From an uncultured Agathobaculum sp. (GTDB lineage: Bacteria; Bacillota; Clostridia; Oscillospirales; Butyricicoccaceae), in the NCBI GenBank assembly GCA_934504345.1, contig CAKSVR010000001.1, forward strand, positions 62,001-126,000: DNA of 64,000 nucleotides, read 5' to 3'. The notes beneath the pieces were generated by a model. The model did not search any database and was not told where the DNA came from. It was given only the letters and a program-made list of their open reading frames with translations. Below, one piece after another: positions 16,656 through 24,584 of this stretch. A program made the position numbers and the translations under genes. How positions within the stretch are numbered: the first letter of the stretch is position 1; every line of letters starts with the position of its first letter.

Positions 16656-16970
16656 GTTTTTCCCCTTTTTCTCTGCCGTGAAACGATTTTCTGTACGCCT
16701 TATCGTATCGACAGGCATTTTCCACTTATTATAGTGTACCACATTGTGCGAAAAACGTAAAGCCGGAGTTCCAGCATTTACATATCCCAGTTTTATGGTC
16801 GGCTTCCTTAAAAAAGGAAAGTTGTTTTCCGCTTTTCCCTTGCCTAATGTGAGAATTTCGTGTACACTATAATAAATACTTCGCATATAGAGAGAATATA
16901 GAGCAGAAGCCGACCGCTTCTGCTTTTGATTTCCGCCGTGCGAAAAGGAAATGAGAAAGGAAAAAGAATC
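16656..16970. promoter_or_regulatory. Divergent promoter region sharing an identical 14-bp -10 segment
   Basis: The 14-mer GTACACTATAATAA occurs once on the minus strand (16726-16739), facing the solute-binding gene, and once on the plus strand (16862-16875), facing the symporter. Each includes a TATAAT hexamer. Neither has a good -35 at 17 bp. Near 16810-16840 is AGGAAAGTTGTTTTCC, a small inverted repeat. The rest of this 315-bp stretch shows no gene. Confidence 0.5.
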
Positions 16971-18386
16971 ATGTTGGAAACCATCAGTGCCGTTATCGCG
17001 GCCATTTCGAACGTGCTGTATCAGCCGTGGTTCGTGCCTTTGCTGCTCGTTATCTCCGGCATCTACTTCACGATCCGATGCAAATTCATCCAGTTCCGCC
17101 TGTTCAAGGATGCCTGCAAGGTCATCATGGAAAAGCCTGAGGACGAGGGCAGCATCTCCTCGTTCGGCGCGCTCATGGTATCGACCGCCTCGCGTGTCGG
17201 CACAGGCAACATCATCGGCGTATCGACCGCCATCTGCCTCGGCGGCCCGGGCGCTATCTTCTGGATGTGGCTGACCGCGCTGCTCGGCGGCGCGACTGCG
17301 TTCATCGAGTCCACGCTCGCGCAGATCTACAAGAAAAAAGCGCCGGACGGCAGCTGCTACGGCGGCCCGGCCTACTATATGCGCGATGCGCTCGGCAAGC
17401 GCTGGATGGGCGTTATCTTCTCCGTGCTCATCATTCTGATCTATGCGGTAGGCTACAATATGCTGGCGGCATACAACCTCCAGTCCACGTTCTCGGTATT
17501 CAAATTCTACCACCCGACCATCACGCCCGCATTTCTCGGCATCGTGCTGGCGTTCCTGTTCGGCGTGATGGTGCTCGGCGGCGCAAAGCGTCTGGCCAGC
17601 ATCACCGAGATCCTCGTTCCGTTCATGGGCATCCTGTATGTGCTGGTTTCGCTGCTCATCATCGTGCTCAACTTCAAGAACGTACCGGGTATGTTCGCCT
17701 CCATCTTCCGCAATGCGTTTGATTTCAAGTCCATCTTCGGCGGCTTCTCGGGCAGCTGCATCATGTACGGCGTAAAGCGCGGCCTGTACTCCAACGAGGC
17801 CGGTATGGGCTCCGCGCCGAACGCGGCAGCGACCGCTTCGGTTTCCCATCCGGCCAAGCAGGGTCTGGTGCAGATGCTCTCCGTATTCATCGACACCCTG
17901 CTCATCTGCACAGCTACCGCATTCATGTGCCTGTCCACCAGCATTGTCCCGACCGAAGACATCGCCGGTGCGGTCTATGTGCAGAACGCCATCGCCTCCA
18001 CCCTCGGTGAGATCGGCCCGGTGTTCCTCGCGGCCGCCATGACGCTGTTCGCGTTCACTACGCTCATCGGCAACTACTCCTACTGTGAGGGCTGCCTCGA
18101 GTTCATCCTCGGCCGCCACATCAAGAGCCACGAGCTGCTCATTTTCCGTCTGTTCGCCACCGCCGTCGTGTTCGTCGGCGCGATCGCGAATGCGGGCCTC
18201 GTATGGGATACCGCCGATATGCTTCAGGGCATGATCGTTGTCGTCAACGTGCCGACCATCCTGATCCTCGGCAAAACGGCTATCAAGTGTCTGGATGATT
18301 ACGTCGCCAGCCGCAAGCGCGGAGAAAATCCCCAGTTCCTCGCCAAGAGCATCGGCCTCAAGGAGGACACCGATTTCTGGAAATAA
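16971..18386 (+). CDS. Sodium:alanine symporter family protein (AGCS)
   Basis: A 471-residue transporter with about ten membrane helices that should import alanine or glycine with Na+. Family signatures are clear: GTGNIIGVSTAICLGGPGA near residue 75, YGGPAYYM near 125 and GLYSNEAGMGSAPNAAATA near 265. The ATG at 16971 has AAGGAAAA upstream; earlier in-frame codons lack a site and extend into the leader. It is monocistronic, with a strong terminator 20 bp after the stop, and divergent from the cyclic di-GMP operon. Confidence 0.93.
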   Translation: MLETISAVIAAISNVLYQPWFVPLLLVISGIYFTIRCKFIQFRLFKDACKVIMEKPEDEGSISSFGALMVSTASRVGTGNIIGVSTAICLGGPGAIFWMWLTALLGGATAFIESTLAQIYKKKAPDGSCYGGPAYYMRDALGKRWMGVIFSVLIILIYAVGYNMLAAYNLQSTFSVFKFYHPTITPAFLGIVLAFLFGVMVLGGAKRLASITEILVPFMGILYVLVSLLIIVLNFKNVPGMFASIFRNAFDFKSIFGGFSGSCIMYGVKRGLYSNEAGMGSAPNAAATASVSHPAKQGLVQMLSVFIDTLLICTATAFMCLSTSIVPTEDIAGAVYVQNAIASTLGEIGPVFLAAAMTLFAFTTLIGNYSYCEGCLEFILGRHIKSHELLIFRLFATAVVFVGAIANAGLVWDTADMLQGMIVVVNVPTILILGKTAIKCLDDYVASRKRGENPQFLAKSIGLKEDTDFWK

Positions 18387-18406
18387 ATCCGCATTTTCAG
18401 GGGTTC

Positions 18407-18442
18407 AAAAAACGGCACCGACCGCAGTCGGTGCCGTTTTTT
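18407..18442. terminator. Strong symmetric terminator after the symporter gene
   Basis: A perfect 16-bp inverted repeat (18407-18422 and 18427-18442) with a CGCA loop is flanked by A6 and T6, so it can act in both directions. Confidence 0.92.
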
Positions 18443-18459
18443 GTATATCTTTTGCCCGG

Positions 18460-18612
18460 ATGCAGCGGTTTTGCACCGGAGTGCTCAGTCTGCTGCCTGC
18501 GCTGTTCTGTCCGGCTCTCGCACACGCCGCAGATACCGGCATTGGCACGAGCCAATCGTTCCTGACCCGCATTTTCGACGGGTTCGCAAGGAGGACACCG
18601 ACCGCGTCAAGT
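18460..18612 (+). pseudogene. Possible 5' fragment of a secreted-protein gene cut by an insertion element
   Basis: From the ATG at 18460 the frame reads MQRFCTGVLSLLPALFCPA, then LAHAADTG, a convincing signal peptide with an AHA-A cleavage site. The frame then runs into the end of the IS256-like element at ~18613 and stops at 18642. No clear ribosome binding site is seen. It may be the remnant of a gene interrupted by the element, or chance. Confidence 0.3.
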
Positions 18613-19514
18613 AAAGTTCGCAAAAAGGCTCCTGAAAAATGAAGTTAAGCAGCAACGAGCAGTGTTGCCGCAATAGATTCCTGGCTGAGATAAGCTCTGG
18701 AGACAGACCAGTCCTCAGCGTATTCCATGAGATACGTTGTCACCAGGCGAACATAGGAACTTTCTTTCGGAAAGATTCCGACCACGCTGGTACGTCTCCG
18801 AATTTCACGATTCAATCTTTCAATCCGTCTTCATGACACTGAACCGCCTTGGGAAAGCGTTTGGCATAGGTGTCGATCACATCATATGCCCGCTTTCTCG
18901 CCAGCTCCGCCGTGGGTGCCAGCCGGATTTCCTTTAGTACCACGGCAAAGGATTTCTTCTCTTTCTGCGGCACATAGGCCAGAATATTCCGCATGAAATG
19001 CACCTTGCAGCGCTGCCACGAGGCGCCGGGAAAGGACTCACGGATTGCCGAAACCAGCCCGGCGTGTGCATCGGAAATGATAAGCCTTGGCGTGGACAGA
19101 CCACGGTCTTTCAGATTCTGAAACAGCACTCCATAGGAACTCCTGGATTCTGGATAGATTTTCAATGCCGAGGCTATGCGCCAGCTTCTCCATTTTCCGG
19201 GTAGACACGCCTTGCACAAAGGCTTCCTGTACTACCTGTACGAGCATCGCTTCACTGCGCTTGCGCTCTGTGACGAAGAACGGAATGCAGCCGCCCTGAC
19301 GAACCTTGGGCACCATGAGGTGCGTACATAGCCATTCCAGCATACTCAACATCGGATCCGGCTGCGTTACACATTGCAGCAGCAATTCTGTCAGATTTGT
19401 GGTATTCTTTTTGTCAGCCATTAGGGTTTCTTCTTTACTTGATGATTTTTCGACAACTATCATTTTACAGGAGCCCTAATGGCTTGTCTATTTCCTGTTT
19501 GCTTTTGCGAACTT
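18613..19514 (-). mobile_element. Degenerate IS256-family insertion sequence
   Basis: The two ends share AAGTTCGCAAAA in inverted orientation (near 18614-18625 and 19503-19514), followed further in by GGCTCCTG, then A or T, then AAAATGA on the left and its counterpart on the right. About 0.9 kb is left of an element normally ~1.3 kb. No target duplication could be identified. It marks the left boundary of the surface-protein island. Confidence 0.75.
18645..19421 (-). pseudogene. Inactivated IS256-family (mutator-type) transposase
   Basis: The reading frame is broken into three parts. 19421-19038 encodes the N-terminal region, with TERKRSEAMLVQVVQEAFVQ and GVSTRKMEKL. After an internal deletion, 19219-18812 in another frame encodes PRLIISDAHAGLVSAIRESF and WQRCKVHFMRNIL, typical of the IS256 catalytic core (second Asp in IISDAH). 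After a second deletion, ~18830-18645 in a third frame encodes ERLNREIRRRTSVVGIFP and the C-terminal end. The region with the first catalytic Asp is missing, so it cannot be active. Confidence 0.85.
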
Positions 19515-19576
19515 AATTATACGCTATCCATCAGTACGTCCGCTTATCCGGAAAAAAAACGGCGAACGGAGTAAGA

Positions 19577-19612
19577 TAAAAACCCCGCGCCTATCCGAAG
19601 ATAAGCGCGGGG
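19577..19612 (-). terminator. Terminator after the 1588-residue surface protein gene
   Basis: On the minus strand a 13-bp GC-rich stem with a TTCG loop is followed by TTTTTATC, 8 bp beyond the stop codon. It is strong and unambiguous. Confidence 0.92.
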
Positions 19613-19619
19613 TAAGAAA

Positions 19620-22600
19620 TCAGCTAAACTGGTATGTTGTCACCGGCCACGCAGGTGTACGACTATCTTTTTCCAGTACAAACACTTTGAAAGTATCCGT
19701 AGGACTTGCGTTAGGAAAATCGAATTTGTTAGGCCACATTTTCACTTTTTCTCCATTTATCGTATATGTTTTAGTATTTGCAAAAGAAATATAAAAATAC
19801 TGCAATCCCAACTGTTTACCATTTTTATCGCAATGTGCAATAGCGATTCTCCAGTTATCTGTCCGCGAGGTATCGGCTATCACAGATATAGCAATCGTAG
19901 CTGTTTTCGTTGCCGCATTGTACTTCATCCGGTCTTTGACGTAGTTGGTTGTAAGCGAAATATACGGTTCATAGTTGAGCATCGCGGTCACATAGGGATA
20001 CTGCCGGATTGTCGCACTCTTGTTCTCAATCTTTGCAATATTCGTTCCGTTTGTGGATTTGCTTGCAAACACAGTTGAACTGCTAAAAGAGTTGGAAACC
20101 GCGGGCTTGCTTGCGTCATCGGTGTAAGCAAGGAACTTGCCGTATGCCGAGATTGCGTATTTGCTTTGAACAGCGGTGTTCTGCACGGAATGTGCGGTAA
20201 ATGTACCGTCCCATATCGTAATCTTGGCATCGGAGGCCAGACCACTTACGGATTCCGCTGTAACCTTGCCCTTGCTCTGCTCAATCTGGCCGCTGATAGC
20301 AATACCGCTGTCCGATTTTGCCTGAATTTCACCATCTTTCAACGTAACCGAACCGACAATCGCATTGCCGCTTCCGGATTCCGCAACAATCGTGCCGCCG
20401 TTTTGGGTCAGCTCACAGCCGGTTATCTCGGTAGAACCGACCTTTTTCGATATGTCACCACCGATGGCCGCGCCTCCGGTCGATTTTGCGTTCAGTGTGC
20501 CGACCTGCACCGTCACTCTGCCGCTGACCGCCGCACCGTTTTCCGACTCCGCATTGACAGTGCCGCCGTTCAAGGTCAGTGCGGTATTATTGTTGCCCGA
20601 CGAGCGATACAGCGCATCACCGTCCGTAGATTTCGCGTTGACCGTACCGCCATTGACATACAGCTGGATGTTGGTGCCCTTGCCGGTCTGAGAAACGGCG
20701 TTGATCGTACCGGCGTACATCATCAGCCTCTCTCCATATATGCCATAGCCGCTGGTCGATTCTGCGTTGATCGTACCGTCATTCAGCGTCAGCGTGTTCG
20801 TGACAGACAGTGCGTACTTGCTTTCCGATTGAGCAGCAATCTCCAGACCGCCGTCTACGGTCAGCAGTCTGCACCTTGCAGACAAGCCGTTGCCGTCTGT
20901 CGAGATGGCGTTGATCGTACCATCGCCCTGTGCGGTAAAGCCGTTGGAGGTACTGATATAGATACCGGAACTTTTAGCCGAGCTGCCGGTAAAGGATACA
21001 CCCTTGCCCACGGTAATATTCGTTGCTGCTGTTGTCAGATAGATGCCGTAATAGTCCCGCGAATACGCCGTGAACGTACCGCTGCTGAACACGCTCTTGT
21101 CGCCCATGCAGACAGCACTTTTGCCAAAATTGCTGGCCGTGCCGACGTTCTGTACATCGATCGTGCCGCCGTTCATGATAAAGGTCGTGCCGTTGCCGGA
21201 AGTACCGGGAGAAGTGATACCCACACACAGATTGGCACGGACAGTGAGCGTTGCATCTCCGCTGGTGGTGATTTGATTGACAGAAAGTGCCACAGTATTG
21301 TTGTTTTCGTATGCGCTGTTATCCACAGTCAGTGCGGCATTGTCCGAAAGCACGATTTCGCTGCCGGACATCGCATCGCCGGCCTTCACCACGTTCATAC
21401 TGCCGTTTCCGGAGATTTGCGTTGTGGTGGCCGATACCGCCGAGGTCGATTCCAGATGTGCCTCGTCCGAAATGGCAAGGGTGGCGGTGCGGACATAACC
21501 CATAGAAGATTCCAGCCGTGCGTTTTCAGTCAGCTCCAGCCGAGTGGCGCTGAAGGTCTTTTGGCCGGTATACTCAGTTGTCGATGTGACTTTGCAGGTT
21601 CCGCCGATACGCAGAGCATCCGCCGTAATGGCGCCGTCATCGCTGCTGCTGCCGAGTCCCGAAGCCGATACCGCCAGCGTGCCTTCGCCAACGAAGTTCA
21701 CATTCTTTACCTTGATCGCCGCACCGCTGTCCGATGCAACAACATTATCGCCAATCAGGCAGATGGTCAGATCAATGGAATCATCTTCCGTATAAATACG
21801 AGGCTTCACCGAATATTGTTTCGGCTGCATCTTGGCATTTTTCAGGTACAGCATACCGGTATCCGGATCAAAGGAGATGGTTCCATCCCCTTTAATATCC
21901 GTACAGTTTTGTGCGGTTACTTCGTAGCCGTCAATATAAATAGACGATGGGATAACACTTTCCTGTACCAACTCACACAGTTCACTTTTCACCGTACCCT
22001 TGCGGTTCGGGCAGGAAACCGCACAGTAAATACGCTTGCCCTTATCCTCTGCCGCCAGAACATAAGTGTTCTTCGTCGAAGCGGTAATCTTTGTTTCGGT
22101 ATTATCATCTGCAACACGATACCATGTATAGGTCAGTGTGCCAACAGCATTAGAATCAGCAAGTTCTGCTGTAACCATCGCACCAACGCGGAACGCGCCG
22201 GACAGTGTGACCGTGCCCGTCAAAGACTGCTTGCTGTTCGGACGGAAGATTAACGTCCGTGCAGCTTGCAGCGACTCCTCCGGAACGATCTCGCCGTTTT
22301 CATCCTCTACGGTATAGTTATCATCACCATAATAGATGTGATTCATGTACATTGCAACCGCATGGGCTTCGCCACCCCGGTTGAGCACCTTTGCCGTTAC
22401 CGTACCGCTGCCGATGGTCATATCGGCGGGCAGCGTGCCGGTTCTGTCAGAGGGATAGATGGTAGCGCCGCCGCTCTGCTGATAAGAGCGTTCAGTGATC
22501 GTTGCGTTGAGCGTGCGGCAGTTGATGGTGATGCTGCTCTTATCTGCCGCATCGTACTCCGTGCCGCCTGCGCTGAGCGGAGTTGCCATGCCGTTAGTCG

Positions 22601-24386
22601 CCGTGGCGGTGATATTCACATCCAGCCGATCCTTGGCATCAATGTACAGCGGCGCAGGATAATTCTGGCCCGCGCCCGAGGCTTGCAGACCGGAACGGAT
22701 GCCATCCGCCGTTGTACCGGTGACGTTGACGGTCAGCGTAGGAACCGTTTCCACATCCTCCGGCACGCGGATGGTCAGACCGCACAGCGCACGGATACCA
22801 ACCGTCTTACCGGTCAGCCGGTAGGCGTTCTTTTTTGCCTCAAGCTGCATCGTCAGGCTGTCATCACGCAGATAGTTTGTAAGATCGATGTTGATGTCCG
22901 CACCGTCCGCCAGCACAATGGTGAACGGCTCCTGACTGTTGGTAAAAATACCGTATACAGCGGTTTCCGTTCCGTTCGGGATGGTCGTGCCGTGCGTGAT
23001 ATGCATGGTGCCGCTGAGCGTTACCGTGCGATTAGCATAATCATAGACTGCCGTACCGCCCGCAACCGAATAGGTGCCGCTGGAGGTACCCAAGTCAACA
23101 CCGTCTATATACAAACCGCCGGCATAGGACTTCAGCCCAACATGAAGCTGGTCTGAGCAGATCGCCGATCCAGCGGTGCGGTCGGCTGTCGCCTTGGTGC
23201 GCGCCCATACCTTATAATAGGTGTTGGGGACCAGACCGACAAACGTGGTATCCGTCTGCCAGCCGCGCGTCGGCTTGTCCCCGCTGTTGCTCTGGCCGAT
23301 AGCATATTCGACCTCCTGATCGCCGCTGACCGGCTTCACCGGTGTAACGGTCAGGGTATCTGCTGTCCAGTCCTTTGCCGTAAGATCGCCTGTCACGCGA
23401 GCACCTGCACTTGCGCTCTGCACCGTCAGATAGCGATACATATTGGTATAGACCGGGTCAAATGCGATCAGATTCGAGCCATCATATTCCGTGCTGCCGA
23501 CCAGCACACGGTCAGAAGCGTTCATCTCATACAGCGGCATCTGCGAAATTGCGGCAGAGTAAGTAGATTCCGCACTGTGCGCCGTAAATTCGCCTGCATA
23601 GGTATCAAACTTCGGGAACGAGATCTTACCGTAAACGCCGTAGCTGTACTTGCCGCCGTTTGCGCCGATTGCGACCACATTACCCTTGTTCAAACCGACA
23701 TACGAAGCGTAATCATCCGTTGTGCCGCCCAGATAGATACCATAGCTGCCGTAGCCATAATAGCCGCCTGCGCCGCAGGTACCGCCCTCAGCGGTAACGG
23801 TGCCGGTTCCGCTCATGATCGCATTGGAGATCGAGTAGATGCCGCAGCTGTTCTTATCACTACTGCCGCCCTTGAAAGTCGCGCTGCCGCTGCCCGAAAA
23901 GGTCAGATAGGGATAGACCTTCGGATAATCATAGCTGCCGATATACAGCGCCGCGCACGAGGTATCCGAAACGGTGTCATTGCCCGACAGATCAACCGTG
24001 TTGTCACCGATCAGTTCGATATACAGCGTGCCGTTTGACCAGATACCTGCGGAATATCTCGTAGTATCTGAACCGATACCAACAGTCAGCTTACCGACAA
24101 CCTGGCTGTATTGGGTGATGTTCGCGCCGTTCAGCGTGAGAACATACATCGAGTCGCTCTTTTTTTGAAAAGCAACGTTATAATTGCTTTCAGAAGCGCC
24201 TTTCGATGTAATACCGCCATTGCCGTCATTGAGCCAGTAACCGCCTGCAAACACATCTGTTCCTGCAACGACTACCTGAGTTGGCGGTTCGTAGTTTGCT
24301 GATACCTGTATCGGCAGCAACGGTATCACCATGCAAATACACAAAAGCAAGCTAAAGGCTCTGTATAATAACCGTTGTTTTTTCAT
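19620..24386 (-). CDS. Large secreted repeat protein, probably beta-helical, with an Ig-like domain
   Basis: A 1588-residue exported protein. The signal peptide is at residues 1-31 (FSLLLCICMVIPLLPIQVSA). Two long blocks, about 40-290 and 850-1440, consist of short degenerate repeats such as GTINAEST and GGTVNAKSTDGDALY of ~20-25 residues, a pattern expected for a right-handed parallel beta-helix of the carbohydrate-binding or adhesin type. An Ig-like/fibronectin-like segment near 330-420 and an Ig-like segment near 720-800 (LTGTVTLSGAFRVGAMVTAE, then YTWYRVADD) separate the blocks. The C-terminus has the module shared by several neighbours, ending FKVFVLEKDSRTPAWPV. There is no SLH, dockerin or sortase motif, so how it is held at the surface is unclear. 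The ATG is preceded by GAGGGGGAGAGG. Confidence 0.8.
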   Translation of the reverse strand: MKKQRLLYRAFSLLLCICMVIPLLPIQVSANYEPPTQVVVAGTDVFAGGYWLNDGNGGITSKGASESNYNVAFQKKSDSMYVLTLNGANITQYSQVVGKLTVGIGSDTTRYSAGIWSNGTLYIELIGDNTVDLSGNDTVSDTSCAALYIGSYDYPKVYPYLTFSGSGSATFKGGSSDKNSCGIYSISNAIMSGTGTVTAEGGTCGAGGYYGYGSYGIYLGGTTDDYASYVGLNKGNVVAIGANGGKYSYGVYGKISFPKFDTYAGEFTAHSAESTYSAAISQMPLYEMNASDRVLVGSTEYDGSNLIAFDPVYTNMYRYLTVQSASAGARVTGDLTAKDWTADTLTVTPVKPVSGDQEVEYAIGQSNSGDKPTRGWQTDTTFVGLVPNTYYKVWARTKATADRTAGSAICSDQLHVGLKSYAGGLYIDGVDLGTSSGTYSVAGGTAVYDYANRTVTLSGTMHITHGTTIPNGTETAVYGIFTNSQEPFTIVLADGADINIDLTNYLRDDSLTMQLEAKKNAYRLTGKTVGIRALCGLTIRVPEDVETVPTLTVNVTGTTADGIRSGLQASGAGQNYPAPLYIDAKDRLDVNITATATNGMATPLSAGGTEYDAADKSSITINCRTLNATITERSYQQSGGATIYPSDRTGTLPADMTIGSGTVTAKVLNRGGEAHAVAMYMNHIYYGDDNYTVEDENGEIVPEESLQAARTLIFRPNSKQSLTGTVTLSGAFRVGAMVTAELADSNAVGTLTYTWYRVADDNTETKITASTKNTYVLAAEDKGKRIYCAVSCPNRKGTVKSELCELVQESVIPSSIYIDGYEVTAQNCTDIKGDGTISFDPDTGMLYLKNAKMQPKQYSVKPRIYTEDDSIDLTICLIGDNVVASDSGAAIKVKNVNFVGEGTLAVSASGLGSSSDDGAITADALRIGGTCKVTSTTEYTGQKTFSATRLELTENARLESSMGYVRTATLAISDEAHLESTSAVSATTTQISGNGSMNVVKAGDAMSGSEIVLSDNAALTVDNSAYENNNTVALSVNQITTSGDATLTVRANLCVGITSPGTSGNGTTFIMNGGTIDVQNVGTASNFGKSAVCMGDKSVFSSGTFTAYSRDYYGIYLTTAATNITVGKGVSFTGSSAKSSGIYISTSNGFTAQGDGTINAISTDGNGLSARCRLLTVDGGLEIAAQSESKYALSVTNTLTLNDGTINAESTSGYGIYGERLMMYAGTINAVSQTGKGTNIQLYVNGGTVNAKSTDGDALYRSSGNNNTALTLNGGTVNAESENGAAVSGRVTVQVGTLNAKSTGGAAIGGDISKKVGSTEITGCELTQNGGTIVAESGSGNAIVGSVTLKDGEIQAKSDSGIAISGQIEQSKGKVTAESVSGLASDAKITIWDGTFTAHSVQNTAVQSKYAISAYGKFLAYTDDASKPAVSNSFSSSTVFASKSTNGTNIAKIENKSATIRQYPYVTAMLNYEPYISLTTNYVKDRMKYNAATKTATIAISVIADTSRTDNWRIAIAHCDKNGKQLGLQYFYISFANTKTYTINGEKVKMWPNKFDFPNASPTDTFKVFVLEKDSRTPAWPVTTYQFS

Positions 24387-24516
24387 AACCTCTCCCCCTC
24401 AAAAAGATATTGTGCGGATATAAATTCTGCAAGGATAGTATATCACGTTATTCCCGTCTTTTTTGGACAGCCGCACGAAAAGCCTGATTTGCGTACTGAA
24501 ATGCAGAAGAAGAGAA

Positions 24517-24558
24517 ACCGCTTTCTGCAATACTAAGTTAGTTATTGCAGAAAGCGGT
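24517..24558 (-). terminator. Terminator after the 909-residue surface protein gene
   Basis: A perfect 16-bp inverted repeat, ACCGCTTTCTGCAATA (24517-24532) and its complement (24543-24558), is followed on the minus strand by TTTCTCTTCTT. Confidence 0.88.
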
Positions 24559-24584
24559 CAAATATAACTTTCAAATCGACTGTC

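Noticed and set aside
12381..16760. A 1459-codon frame on the plus strand
   Set aside because: It runs antisense to two well-supported genes (GGDEF-EAL and solute-binding protein) and has the His/Arg/Gln-rich bias of an antisense frame.
16656..18131. N-terminal extension of the solute-binding protein frame up to 18131
   Set aside because: The extension is antisense to the sodium:alanine symporter and would place a lipoprotein signal in mid-protein. The ATG at 16655 has a ribosome binding site and a signal peptide directly after it.
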